The notes under the pieces are model-generated. The model worked only from the letters and a program-made list of their open reading frames with translations, ran no database searches and was not told the origin of the DNA. Shown here piece by piece: positions 32,639 to 41,525 of a stretch of 64,000 nt of DNA. Within the stretch, counting starts at the first letter, position 1; the number at the start of each line of letters is the position of its first letter. The position numbers and the translations under genes were made by a program. The stretch comes from Paraburkholderia ultramafica (lineage in GTDB: Bacteria > Pseudomonadota > Gammaproteobacteria > Burkholderiales > Burkholderiaceae). The stretch is from NCBI RefSeq assembly GCF_902859915.1, contig NZ_CADIKK010000002.1, positions 1 through 64,000 of the forward strand, written 5' to 3'.

Positions 32639-33513
32639 TCCGGCGTGTGTTGTCCCGCTTCCTTGACGATCCATTGACTGAACAGCAGCATCGCCGGTGT
32701 CATCGGCTTGCCCTTCAGGCAAGTCAGCCAGTAACTGCCGGCGTGAACCTCCACGTCGAACGGGCGCACCACGCGCCCCGTGTTGATCTCGTGATCGAAC
32801 ATCAGCGCCGGCGCGAGCGCGATACCCGCGCCCTGCATCGCCGCTTCCACCATCAGCCGTGACGAATCGAACACCGGCCCGCGAACCGGGCGCGGCGCAA
32901 TGCCGGCTGCGCTGAACCAGTTCATCCAGTCGTCGGCGCGATACGAACGCAGTAACGTTGCGTCGGCGAGATCGTCGGGCTTCGACAGACGCGCGGCGAT
33001 TTCCGGCGTGCACAGCAGCGCGAGCGGCGCGTCGAGCAGCCGGGTGGCGAGCGAACCGGGCCACGTGCCGTCGCCGAAGCGGATCGCGAAGTCGAGCCCT
33101 TCGGTGGCGAGATCGACCAGGTTGTTGTTGGTCAGCAGCCGCAGCTCGACGAACGGATGCGCGTCGCGAAACGACTTGAGCCGCGGCATCAGCCAGCCCA
33201 CCGCGAACGTGCCGACCACGCCGACCGTCAACACCTCGTGAAAGTGGCCGCCTTCGAATTGCTTGAGCACCGCTTCGATACGATCGAACGCGTCGGTCAG
33301 GACCGGGCGCAGCGCGAGGCCTTCGTCGGTCATCGCGAGGCCGCGCGGCAGGCGCTTGAAGAGCGCGGTGCCCAGCCGCTCCTCCAGGGTTCGGACCTGC
33401 TGGCTGACGGCGGCCTGGGTAACGTTCAGTTCGAGGGCGGCGCGCGTGAAGCTCAGGTGTCGAGCGGACGATTCGAAGGCACGCAGCGCGTTCAGCGGAA
33501 GATGCGGTCTCAT
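32635..33513 (-). CDS. penR: LysR-type regulator, AmpR/PenR-like
   Basis: A 292-residue protein. The N-terminus LPLNALRAFESSARHLSFTR, then NVTQAAVSQQVRTLEERLG, is characteristic of AmpR/GcvA-type LysR proteins. It diverges from the class A beta-lactamase gene with 99 bases between starts, the classical ampR-bla (penR-penA) arrangement, in which it activates the lactamase in response to cell-wall fragments. AAGATTTTCTT at 33525-33535 is a small palindrome in the shared promoter. The symbol rests on family and context. Confidence 0.85.
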   Translation of the reverse strand: MRPHLPLNALRAFESSARHLSFTRAALELNVTQAAVSQQVRTLEERLGTALFKRLPRGLAMTDEGLALRPVLTDAFDRIEAVLKQFEGGHFHEVLTVGVVGTFAVGWLMPRLKSFRDAHPFVELRLLTNNNLVDLATEGLDFAIRFGDGTWPGSLATRLLDAPLALLCTPEIAARLSKPDDLADATLLRSYRADDWMNWFSAAGIAPRPVRGPVFDSSRLMVEAAMQGAGIALAPALMFDHEINTGRVVRPFDVEVHAGSYWLTCLKGKPMTPAMLLFSQWIVKEAGQHTPD

Positions 33514-33612
33514 GGCAAAAGCATAAGATTTTCTTGTGGGTCGTCTAACTTATCATCGTTTGTCAGCGGCTGCTGGAGAACCGATAGTTGCGGCTTCACA
33601 CAAGGAGCGGCG

Positions 33613-34548
33613 ATGATCTCAAGACGGAAGTTCGCGGGTGCGATGCTGGGCGTTTCGATAGCTGGGGTTGCGCTTTGCAGCACCGGCGCGTTGGGCAAGG
33701 TCGTGAAGACGGGCGCGATGACGCGCGGACGTGAGCTGGCCAACGCGGACGCGATCCATGAGCGGCTCACGCAGATCGAGGCGGAAAGCGGCGGCCGGCT
33801 GGGGGTGTCGATCGTCGACACGACGTCCAGCTTGCATGCCGGCTTGCGCGCGGACGAGCGCTTCCCGATGTGCAGCACCTTCAAACTGCTGGCGGCGGGC
33901 GCCGTACTGACCCGCGTGGATCGCGGCCAGGAAGACTTGCAGCGGCGCGTCGTGTTCTCCGCCAGCGAGCTCGTGCCGAATTCGCCGGGCACCCGCCGGC
34001 ATACCCGCGAACTTACCGGCGACGCGGGCATGAGCATCGCCGAGTTGTGCAAGGCGGCGCTCACGCTCAGCGACAACACGGCGGCCAATCTGCTGCTCGC
34101 GAGCATCGGCGGTCCGGCGGCGGTGACCGCGTTCGCTCGCAGTCTCGGCGACGGCATCACGCGTCTGGACCGCATCGAGCCGACGTTGAACGAAGCGATT
34201 CCCGGCGATCCGCGCGATACCACCACGCCCAACGCGATGCTCGGCAATCTGCGCGAGCTTGTGCTGGGTGACCATCTGTCGACGGCGTCTGGGGCACAAC
34301 TGCTGGCGTGGCTCGCAGCCAACGAAACCGGCGGCGCGCGGCTGCGCGCCAGGTTGCCGGAAGGCTGGGGTGTCGGCGATAAAACCGGCACCGGCGATCA
34401 CGGCACCGCCAACGACGTGGCGATTCTGTGGCCGCCCGGACGCGGTCCGGTGCTGGTGGCCGTCTATCTGACCGAAACGGACGGCGACGCGGCGCGCAGC
34501 AATGCGGCGATTGCGAACGTCGGCGCGCTGGTGGCCGCGTCGATCTGA
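33613..34548 (+). CDS. penA: Class A beta-lactamase (Pen-type)
   Basis: A 311-residue protein with a twin-arginine signal (MISRRKFAGAMLGVSIAGVA). It carries every class A element: CSTFK with nucleophile Ser88, SDN at 153-155, EPTLN with Glu189 (Ambler E166), and KTG at 257-259. It hydrolyses beta-lactams in the periplasm. Cys precedes the active Ser, as in some broad-spectrum enzymes, but the matching Cys after KTG is not seen (TGTGDHG), so the carbapenemase disulphide is absent. AAGGAG precedes the start. It is divergent from penR. The exact Pen allele name cannot be assigned. Confidence 0.93.
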   Translation: MISRRKFAGAMLGVSIAGVALCSTGALGKVVKTGAMTRGRELANADAIHERLTQIEAESGGRLGVSIVDTTSSLHAGLRADERFPMCSTFKLLAAGAVLTRVDRGQEDLQRRVVFSASELVPNSPGTRRHTRELTGDAGMSIAELCKAALTLSDNTAANLLLASIGGPAAVTAFARSLGDGITRLDRIEPTLNEAIPGDPRDTTTPNAMLGNLRELVLGDHLSTASGAQLLAWLAANETGGARLRARLPEGWGVGDKTGTGDHGTANDVAILWPPGRGPVLVAVYLTETDGDAARSNAAIANVGALVAASI

Positions 34549-34828
34549 CGGCCGCGCGTATCCGGCACGCACGAGCATATCGGCACGCATGAATCGAAGT
34601 GGGGCCGCCGCTTGCAGTGGCCATCGCCCGCGTTTCGCCAGTTGAATTGTGCAACACTAGGGCCACACCGAAAGGGGGCAACCGCGCCGGCAACTGCGGA
34701 TCGCCTCGATGGATGCGGTGAGAAGTTGACTGTCCAGGTGAAATGCTCGACACATTCTGCCGACGTTCGTCCAGGTAAGCCGTCGGCTTGTCCAACCGTG
34801 CATCATTGCCCTCGATTCGGAGTCCAAT

Positions 34829-35320
34829 ATGTCCGTGTATGTCCTGGCATTGCTTATCGGTGTCGTCGCCGGCCTTCGCGCGATGACCGCTCCCGCCGCC
34901 GTCAGCTGGGCGGCGCATCTCGGATGGTTGCCGCTGCAAGGCACGCCGCTCGCGTTTCTCGGCTTCACTGCCACGCCATACGTCTTCACCTTGCTGGCGG
35001 TCGTCGAACTGATTACGGATCAACTGCCGGAAACGCCTAGCCGCAAAGTGCCGCTGCAATTCGGCGCGCGCATTGTGGCGGGTGCGTTGAGTGGCGCGGC
35101 GATCAGTGGTGCGCATGGCGGGCTGGCGGGGGGCTGGATTGTCGGGGTGCTCGGCGCGGTGGTCGGCGCGGCAGGGGCGGTGGTCGGCACGTTGGGCGGT
35201 GCGAAAGTGCGCAGCACCTTGGCGCGTACGTTTGGACGGGATGCGCCGGCGGCGCTGATCGAAGACGTGGTGGCGGTTGTCGGGGCTGCGTTGATTGTGG
35301 TGTCGCTGCACGGATTCTGA
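34829..35320 (+). CDS. DUF4126 membrane protein
   Basis: A 163-residue inner-membrane protein. It starts MSVYVLALLIGVVAGLRAMT and contains AVSWAAHLGWLP, ELITDQLPETPSRK and glycine-rich helices (GGWIVGVLGAVVGAAG). The LRAMTAP and TPSRK segments match DUF4126, whose function is unknown. The start has GGAG about nine bases upstream. The 280 bases between the lactamase stop and this gene show no other gene. Confidence 0.82.
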   Translation: MSVYVLALLIGVVAGLRAMTAPAAVSWAAHLGWLPLQGTPLAFLGFTATPYVFTLLAVVELITDQLPETPSRKVPLQFGARIVAGALSGAAISGAHGGLAGGWIVGVLGAVVGAAGAVVGTLGGAKVRSTLARTFGRDAPAALIEDVVAVVGAALIVVSLHGF

Positions 35321-35378
35321 TGGCGTTGCGTTGATGCGAGGCAGCGAGGCGCTTGACGCGTCTCGCTGCATTTGCTGA

Positions 35379-35597
35379 TTAGCTGGCCTGTGCGATACGC
35401 GAAGCGACAGGCGGTTGCCTGGCAGAGGTAGCAGAGGTAGCAGAGGTGGCTGAGATAGCAGAGATGGCAGAGATGGCAGGCGCAGCGGTTGCGGGAACCA
35501 GCTTGCCTTGCGCCAGCAAGCCCAGCGTCGTCACCACCAGAATGCCGATAATCACATTCGCCGCGTAGGCACCTTTCCAAGGAGACAGGCTTTGCAT
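35379..35597 (-). CDS. Doubtful small ORF with one membrane helix and a repeat-encoded tail
   Basis: A 72-residue frame: MQSLSPWKGAYAANVIIGIL, further hydrophobic residues, then an Ala-Ile/Thr-Ser repeat coded by the 9-base tandem repeat at 35422. The start overlaps the 5-prime end of the feruloyl-CoA synthase remnant on the other strand, and the ribosome binding site is weak. The hydrophobic N-terminus looks real but may be the edge of a deleted gene. I recognise no family. Confidence 0.3.
   Translation of the reverse strand: MQSLSPWKGAYAANVIIGILVVTTLGLLAQGKLVPATAAPAISAISAISATSATSATSARQPPVASRIAQAS
35422..35475. repeat. Tandem repeat of 9-base units
   Basis: Six consecutive units of the form GCAGAGRTR (GCAGAGGTA twice, GCAGAGGTG, GCTGAGATA, GCAGAGATG twice). 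The 9-base period keeps any reading frame open, so copy number can change without a frameshift. Confidence 0.9.
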
Positions 35598-36539
35598 TCC
35601 GAGCCGACACAATCGGATACCCCCGCTGCGCCGACGCAGTACCGGGCGACGACGATCGGCGCTTCGTCGTTGCGCATGCGGCGGCAGGGCGATACGTGGT
35701 ATCTGCACGCGTCCGAAGCGCTCGGCGAGCATCCGCAGCGGATGACGCAGCGGCTCGAAAGCGGCGCGCAAGCGCATCCCGAGCGCTGGCTGGCGGCACG
35801 TCGCGGCAGCGATGGTCAATGGATCGGCCTGAGCTACGCGAGCGCGTTGCAAAGCGCACGCGCGATCGGCCAGGCTTTGCTCGCGCGCAATCTGTCCGCC
35901 GAGCGGCCGGTCGCGATTCTGTCGGGCAACGATCTCGACCATCTGCAACTCGCGCTCGGCGCAATGTGGGCCGGCATTCCTTACGCGGCGATTTCGCCGG
36001 CTTACGCGCTGGCGTCCGGCGATTACGGCAAGCTGTGCCATACGATCGACCTGCTCACGCCGGGTCTGGTTTTCGCGAGCGCTTACGATAAGTTCGCCAC
36101 GGCGATCGACGCCGTCGTGCCGGCCGATGTCGAAGTCGTGACCGCCACGTTGCCGCGTGAGCCGCACACCGCGCGCAGTGTGAACTCATTCAGCGATCTG
36201 CTGCGCACCACGCCGACCACGGTCGACGCCGTTCACGCGGCGGTGAGCCCGGACGCGATCGCCAAATTTCTGTTCACGTCGGGTTCGACCAAACTGCCGA
36301 AGGCGGTGCCGACCACGCACCGCATGCTGTGCAGCAACCAGCAGATGCTGCTCGAAACCTTCCCCGAGTTCGCGCAGGAACCGCCGGTGCTGGTCGACTG
36401 GCTGCCCTGGAACCACACGTTCGGCGGCAGTCATAACGTGGGCATCGCGCTCTACAACGGCGGCACGCTTTATATCGACGACGGCAAGCCGGTCAACGGC
36501 AAGTTCGGCGAGACGCTGCACAACTTGTTGCTGGGGCAG
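35592..36539 (+). pseudogene. Feruloyl-CoA synthase, 3-prime truncated
   Basis: TTG 35592 has AAGGAGACAGGC just before it. The reading gives a normal feruloyl-CoA synthase N-terminus (YRATTIGASSLRMRRQGD, PVAILSGNDLDHLQLALGAM, PAYALASGDYGKL, ATP-binding LFTSGSTKLPKAVPTTH, and DWLPWNHTFGGSHN). Around codon 316 (GKFGETLHNLL) the match stops. The C-terminal half, including the rest of the adenylation site, is absent. The frame stays open and runs into the squalene/phytoene synthase. The 3-prime limit given is approximate. The protein cannot be an active ligase. Confidence 0.75.
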
Positions 36540-36638
36540 CGCGGAATCGCTGGCGCATGCCGGAGCGCCAGGCCGTATACAATTCGGCAGCGCCTGATTT
36601 TTGCCCGAATTTTGCCCTATACCGACCAGATCCAATCC

Positions 36639-37685
36639 ATGCCGAATCCGACCCGGGCCTTCCTTCTTGGCCCGCTCCTGAAAGGCGTTTCACGCTCCTT
36701 CTATCTCACGCTGCGCGTGCTGCCGGTCGGGATGCGCGATCCGATCGGCCTCGCGTACCTGCTGGCGCGCGCGGCCGATACGATTGCCGACACCTCGCTG
36801 ATTTCGCCCGAGCAGCGCCTCGCGTTGTTGCTGTCGCTGCGCGATCAGGTGAACGGCGCAACGGACGACGGCGCGCTGTTGCGGCGCATGGCCGACGAAG
36901 TGGCGGGTCAGCAGATCCAGTCGGATGAGAAGGTTTTGCTCGAATCGCTCGGCCCCGCGCTCGACGTGTTGGCGCAACTGAGCGAAGCGGATCGCAAGGC
37001 CGTGCGCGAGATCGTATCGACGCTGACCGAGGGCATGGAGTTCGATCTGCGCACCTTCCCCGATGAACGTTCCGGCCAGATCGCGGCGCTGCGCGAGTAC
37101 GACGATCTCGATCGCTACACGTATCTGGTGGCGGGCTGCGTCGGCGAATTCTGGACCACGATGACCTACGCGCACATGCCGGGCACACTGAAGGAGCGGC
37201 CCGACACGATGGCGCACCGGGGTGTGCGTTTCGGCAAGGCGCTGCAGATGACCAATGTGCTGCGCGATTGCGGCAAGGATTTGCGGATCGGCCGCTGCTA
37301 TCTTCCGCAGAGCATGCTCGATCGACATGGCCTGAGCGCGCGAGACCTGCTGCTGCCGGCCAATTCGCTGCGCGCGCGGCCGCTGATGGTCGAGCTTCTA
37401 CGCAAGACGCTCGATCATTTTCGCGAGGCTTTGGACTACACGCTGGCGATTCCGGCGTTTTCCGTGCGCTTGCGGCTCGCGTGTCTGTGGCCGATTCTGA
37501 TCGGCCTGGAGACGCTGTTGCTGCTGGTGGATAACGACGCGTGGCTCGATTCGCAGAAGGTTTCCAAGGTGCGGCGCAATAGGGTGTATCAGATCATTGC
37601 GTCGTCGCTGCTGCTGGTGCCCTCGAACGGACTGGTGTGCAACGCAATCGAAAAGCGGATCAGGGAGATCGAAGCGCGCTTTTGA
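36639..37685 (+). CDS. Squalene/phytoene synthase family protein
   Basis: A 348-residue protein from ATG 36639 (MPNPTRAFLLGPLLKGVSRS). It has both Asp-rich prenyl-binding motifs: RAADTIADT and LRDCGKDLRIGRCYLP. It condenses two prenyl diphosphates head to head, giving squalene or a carotenoid/hopanoid precursor. No hpn or crt neighbours are visible. The frame is continuous with the truncated feruloyl-CoA synthase upstream, so a fusion protein could be made, but normal family length begins at this ATG. Its own promoter would lie in the junction 36540-36638. Confidence 0.85.
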   Translation: MPNPTRAFLLGPLLKGVSRSFYLTLRVLPVGMRDPIGLAYLLARAADTIADTSLISPEQRLALLLSLRDQVNGATDDGALLRRMADEVAGQQIQSDEKVLLESLGPALDVLAQLSEADRKAVREIVSTLTEGMEFDLRTFPDERSGQIAALREYDDLDRYTYLVAGCVGEFWTTMTYAHMPGTLKERPDTMAHRGVRFGKALQMTNVLRDCGKDLRIGRCYLPQSMLDRHGLSARDLLLPANSLRARPLMVELLRKTLDHFREALDYTLAIPAFSVRLRLACLWPILIGLETLLLLVDNDAWLDSQKVSKVRRNRVYQIIASSLLLVPSNGLVCNAIEKRIREIEARF

Positions 37686-37724
37686 ACATAGTGCCGTGGC
37701 AGTTGCATCAATAGAAAAAGCGAT

Positions 37725-37809
37725 CTCGTAGTGGTTGCGAAAAGACATATAAGATGTGCACCCAACTAATCATTGAAAAATGAATTGTGCATATGTCGCC
37801 CACTACGAG
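37725..37809. repeat. Long interrupted inverted repeat in an AT-rich intergenic region
   Basis: CTCGTAGTGG (37725-37734) pairs exactly with CCACTACGAG (37800-37809). Inside it, GACATAT (37744-37750) pairs with ATATGTC (37791-37797). An 85-base cruciform or RNA hairpin is possible. The 300 bases 37686-37985 contain no credible gene and are poorer in GC than their surroundings. Confidence 0.65.
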
Positions 37810-37985
37810 GCGTGTGAAGTTTTCCGCCTGCGCGCTTGGCTTTATTACCCCGCGGAACCACGTCGCGGATCGCAGGGCAGTAGTACCCGACTTAATCTGC
37901 ATCATTGAATAGCGATCAATCGGGAAAGCCCTAGGACCGTGCATCTCCGGTTCGCGTTAGTCTCTTTTAAAAGAGGAGGCGACCC

Positions 37986-38234
37986 ATGAGACAGGCGTTC
38001 AATATTGCCGTGGTGCTGTTGCTCGGCTATCTGATGGCGGATAGGGCGTTGATGCGTGCGCAAGCCGGAGAGATAGGGACGATAACGTGTCACCAGGGCG
38101 CGGAACTGGTCAAATCGAACGCGTTGAAGAAGGGGTTTGGCGACGTGGGGGCCAGCAGTCAGGGCGAGAACTTCCTGTCGAGCTGTCTCGTCACCGGCCG
38201 TGGTCAAGTGGGCGATCTGGTTGCGCGCGATTGA
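37986..38234 (+). CDS. Small exported or membrane-anchored hypothetical protein
   Basis: An 82-residue protein with an N-terminal hydrophobic helix (FNIAVVLLLGYLMADRALM) that acts as signal or anchor. The remainder, about 55 residues, includes two Cys residues (TITCHQGAELVKSN and FLSSCLVTGRGQ) that could form a disulphide outside the cytoplasm. AGAGGAGGCGACCC precedes the ATG, a strong ribosome binding site. I do not recognise the family. Confidence 0.65.
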   Translation: MRQAFNIAVVLLLGYLMADRALMRAQAGEIGTITCHQGAELVKSNALKKGFGDVGASSQGENFLSSCLVTGRGQVGDLVARD

Positions 38235-38343
38235 CGCTGTCGCCGGGTTTAACGACTGAATCAGACAGCTAGCCGGCCACTGTCGAGGTCGTTGCGATGC
38301 CGACGAAGGCGCCGGATAAAGGGCGCTGAATCGAAACGCCGCA

Positions 38344-38373
38344 AAAAAGCGCCCAGACCATGAAGGTCCGGGC
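38344..38373 (-). terminator. Intrinsic terminator on the minus strand
   Basis: On the minus strand GCCCGGACC and GGTCTGGGC form a stem around TTCAT, followed by GC and six T residues. It lies about 190 bases beyond the stop of the DUF4148 gene at 38567. A second tight hairpin (GTCATCGGG/CCCGATGAC, 38377-38396) precedes it in that transcript. No gene is seen in 38235-38566. Confidence 0.8.
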
Positions 38374-38566
38374 GAAGTCATCGGGAGCCCGATGACGGAG
38401 GTAACGAATACACAACTGGCCCGCGATCGGGAATACCCGGCCGCGGGCCAGTTCATTTGAATCAGGGCGCGCGTCTCATGGACGCGCTGAGCGGCAGTTC
38501 GGCGCGCCACTTGCGGTGCCTATCGCCGAGCAGCTAATTGCCGCTTAATGGCGGCCTATTGCCCGC

Positions 38567-38884
38567 TTACTGGCCGAAGTAGATCGACTTCGCACCGCTC
38601 GCCGGAACCGTATGGCCCGATTGCGACGAGCCGCTCACCACACCGCCGAAGCTGCTTGCTGCCGCTTGTGCAGTACCGTTTTGCGCGTCGACGCGAGCTT
38701 GCGCGGCCTGGATGTCAGCCGGATAGTGCGGGTCGGCGTGACCCGGTTGATAGCCGGCCTTTTCGAGTTGGACCAGTTCGGCGCGCACCTGGGCGCGGGT
38801 CACCGGCTGGTTGGACTGCGCAAACGAAGCAACAGGAGCGGCCAGCACAGCGGCGATAACAACAGCTTGAATGAGCGATTTCAT
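38567..38884 (-). CDS. Small exported DUF4148 protein
   Basis: A 105-residue protein: signal peptide MKSLIQAVVIAAVLAAPVAS with FAQ cleavage, then the DUF4148 core VTRAQVRAELVQLEKAGYQP and a Ser/Gly-rich tail. It is closely related to the protein at 5720. GGAGGTAGTTCATC precedes the ATG. Predicted periplasmic, function unknown. It is transcribed alone and ends at the terminator near 38344. Confidence 0.86.
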   Translation of the reverse strand: MKSLIQAVVIAAVLAAPVASFAQSNQPVTRAQVRAELVQLEKAGYQPGHADPHYPADIQAAQARVDAQNGTAQAAASSFGGVVSGSSQSGHTVPASGAKSIYFGQ

Positions 38885-39117
38885 GATGAACTACCTCCAG
38901 TTCGGTTTTTGTCTTGCTGCGAACGATCTCGTTCGTAGTCAGTGATTACATTATGATTTTGCGACCTGGAGAGAGTAATCCCCGATTCAGGTATTGTTTG
39001 TTGCGGAATTTGAGACAAACAGGCGGAACTTTCGCCTGATGAAGGTTTGCGGCCCAACCCAATCCCCACGGCGTTGATGTGGCACTGTTCGGGAAACGCC
39101 GCCCCGGCGAATGTTGG

Positions 39118-40641
39118 CTAGCCTTGCCGCGTCGGCGGGACCGCGTCTTTGAGTGGCACGCGTGCGGCATCGTGAACGGATTGCGACAGGCGCGTGAAGG
39201 CCTCGCTGGTGCGCGCATCGCGTTGGTCTTTCGCTTGATAGAAGTCCTTGCTGAGCCACTGTCCGAAACTCATCAGCGCCGAACCCAACGCGCTTTTGAC
39301 GCGAACCCACGCATTCTCGGTACGGACAAGCTGTGCAGCCGACTCGACGACATTCGTTGCCAATCGATCCAGTTCCGCGTGCAGATAATCGGCGAAATGG
39401 TGCAGGCCATGCTGATTGCCGTTGCAAAACTTCTTTTCCAGTTCCACATGTTCCGAGATCAACGATTGATTGGTCACGCGGATAAAGGCCGGCGTATCGG
39501 TGCGCGCCACGCCCGTGGAGCGAACCGCCAGACCGACGCTTGCCGCGGCCCGCGTGCGATTGCCGAGCGGCGGGAGTTGCCACTTGTCGCAGAGGTATTT
39601 CAGCAGGCTGCAATGATCGAATTGCGCGTGGCACACGCCGGCATCGCACCACGGTGACACCAGAATGGCGGGCACGCGCACGCCGAGCTGGGTGAAGTCG
39701 AAGTTCGCGGTGTGTTCGTCTGGCGCGACCGCGTTTGAAGGCGGCACGACGTGGTCGTAAAAGCCACCATGTTCATCGTAAAGGATGACTAACAACGTAC
39801 GTTCCCACAGTGCCGGATTGGAGCGCAGCGCGTTGTAGGTATCCGCGATCAGCTTCTCCGCCTTCATGATGTTGTGAGGCGGATGATCGTCGTTCTGCGC
39901 TTCGCCGAAGTATTTCGGCTCGATGAGCACGAACTGCGGGAAAGCGTCGGCGGGACCGGCCGCGTCGCGGAAGAACGTGTCGAACAGCTGATAGTTGGCG
40001 AGATTCTCCGCCCGACGCTGATTCTTCAATAGCAGCGATGCGGGAAAGTCGTAGAAGTAGATCTTCCACGTTTTCTGTGCGGCATTCAGACGGTCGAAAA
40101 TCGTGTCCTGGTCCTGCTCGGTGTACCACGTCGGATTCAGCGCATCGAGTCCGGCGGGCATCTCGACCTGGCCTTTCGACGTACCCGTGAGTGCGAAATA
40201 ACGGTTCGGCCAGGTTGGACCCGGCAATGGCGCAAACCATTTGTCGCACACGGTGAATTGCGCGCCCAGCGTGTGCAGCGCGGGCAGGAAGCCGCGTGGG
40301 TAATAACCCATGATGTCTTGCCGCGCGGCGAGGCTGCTGTTGGGGTAGTCGTTCGCGAAGGATCGAACGAAACCGCTGTTGTCCGCCGCGATCTGAGCCA
40401 GCACGGCTTTGTGCCCGTGATCCGGATCGAGCTTCATCTGCCGCTCGCGCGTCTCACGAGGGAAGAACGTGTGGCCTTTGCCGTCGTCGTTGGATTTCGC
40501 TGCCGCGTTGCGTACGCCATCCAGGCCATCGTGCACGGCGTCCAGGCAGCCGAGCATTTGATCGAACGAGTGGTTCTCCATCAGCAGCAGGACAACGTGG
40601 TCGATCGGGTCTTTCTGCGCGCCGTCGTGAACATCACTCAT
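39118..40641 (-). CDS. Phosphoesterase (phospholipase C / AcpA family)
   Basis: A 507-residue protein. IDHVVLLLMENHSFDQMLGC is the family signature, with the metal-ligand Glu-Asn and nearby residues. DEHGGFYDHVVPP and LGVRVPAILVSPWCDAG are the second and third metal motifs. Members hydrolyse phospholipid or phosphate esters. No signal peptide is seen, unlike Tat-exported PlcN/PlcH, so the protein may be cytoplasmic or secreted by another route. GGAG eight bases before ATG 40641 supports that start over the ATG at 40647. Confidence 0.88.
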   Translation of the reverse strand: MSDVHDGAQKDPIDHVVLLLMENHSFDQMLGCLDAVHDGLDGVRNAAAKSNDDGKGHTFFPRETRERQMKLDPDHGHKAVLAQIAADNSGFVRSFANDYPNSSLAARQDIMGYYPRGFLPALHTLGAQFTVCDKWFAPLPGPTWPNRYFALTGTSKGQVEMPAGLDALNPTWYTEQDQDTIFDRLNAAQKTWKIYFYDFPASLLLKNQRRAENLANYQLFDTFFRDAAGPADAFPQFVLIEPKYFGEAQNDDHPPHNIMKAEKLIADTYNALRSNPALWERTLLVILYDEHGGFYDHVVPPSNAVAPDEHTANFDFTQLGVRVPAILVSPWCDAGVCHAQFDHCSLLKYLCDKWQLPPLGNRTRAAASVGLAVRSTGVARTDTPAFIRVTNQSLISEHVELEKKFCNGNQHGLHHFADYLHAELDRLATNVVESAAQLVRTENAWVRVKSALGSALMSFGQWLSKDFYQAKDQRDARTSEAFTRLSQSVHDAARVPLKDAVPPTRQG

Positions 40642-40832
40642 CTTCATCGCTCCAATGATGGATTGGATGGATTTTGTGTGCGTACCGCCGTGTCAGTCCG
40701 ACCGTTTGAACTTGCCGGCGTTGCAAAAGTAGCGCAAAACGCGCTGCGGCGAAAGAGTGCTGTTGCGAACCGACGATGCACGCGGCGAGCCGTTATTGCG
40801 TCGCGTGCATTGTGTGAGTGACGAACGGCCCG

Positions 40833-41525
40833 TCAGTTGCCGGAGAATATCGGACCCTGTCCGCCCGGCGCGAACGGCTGAAGTACTTCGTGCGGCAACG
40901 AGGGCGCCGCGGGTTGCGTACGCGCTGTCGGTGGCGTTGCCGGTTCCCGCAGCGTGACCGCGCCATCCGGCGTAATCGGCGCGCTTGGCTTGGCGAGCAG
41001 TTCGGTTTTTCGCATCGATCCAACCGATGTGCCGAAGTAGTAGCCGATGATGCTGATCCACGCCGTGCCCAGCGCGCCGACGATCACGTTGACGAGATCC
41101 TTGTTGGTCCCCGGCAAAGGCTGCAACGCCATGAGCAGCAGAATGCCGAAGAAGCCCGTGGTGACGGCCATCGCGAGTACTTTGGGCACCCAGTCGCGGT
41201 TGACGGTCCCCATCGTGCCCGCGTTGGCCCGGTCGTCGGTTTCGATGCGCGCCATTTCGTATTCGTGCGCGAGTCTCACCTGGGCGGCGGTGACCATCAG
41301 TTGCTGCAGCTGCAGCGAGTTCGCGCTTTCCGCCTGCCTGATTTTCTCTAGCGCGCCGGGGTCGTTCAACGCGGGCTCGACAAAGGCCGGGTCGCTCGGC
41401 GTGCCGAGCGCATGCGAGATGATCGCCGCGGCGGCTATCACGCCCAGCCCGACCGGACTGCCTACGAGCCCGGCGAGAAGCGGGGCGGTGCTGCCGATGT
41501 TTGCCGCAACTTTTGACCAGTCCAT
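40833..41525 (-). CDS. Holin-like protein, 3TM type
   Basis: A 230-residue protein with an N-terminal hydrophobic part (PLLAGLVGSPVGLGVIAAAA), a central charged helix, and two further helices (VLAMAVTTGFFGILLLMALQ and VIVGALGTAWISIIGYYFGT), matching the GTA_holin_3TM layout. The C-terminal 55 residues are Pro-rich. The start overlaps the stop of the lysozyme-like gene by one base (TAATG), so they are translated together. It resembles the lysis pair of phages or gene transfer agents, but no other phage gene is nearby. Confidence 0.75.
   Translation of the reverse strand: MDWSKVAANIGSTAPLLAGLVGSPVGLGVIAAAAIISHALGTPSDPAFVEPALNDPGALEKIRQAESANSLQLQQLMVTAAQVRLAHEYEMARIETDDRANAGTMGTVNRDWVPKVLAMAVTTGFFGILLLMALQPLPGTNKDLVNVIVGALGTAWISIIGYYFGTSVGSMRKTELLAKPSAPITPDGAVTLREPATPPTARTQPAAPSLPHEVLQPFAPGGQGPIFSGN

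Noticed and set aside
35422..35475. CRISPR-like array
   Set aside because: Repeats are 9 bases with no spacers and no cas genes. It is a simple tandem repeat.
35508..37685. Treating the long frame as a natural bifunctional ligase/prenyl synthase
   Set aside because: The ligase half stops in the middle of its domain, and the prenyl synthase has a normal start at 36639. A deletion scar is simpler.
37708..37944. A 78-codon minus-strand frame in the AT-rich gap
   Set aside because: No ribosome binding site or family match, and it runs through the inverted repeat.
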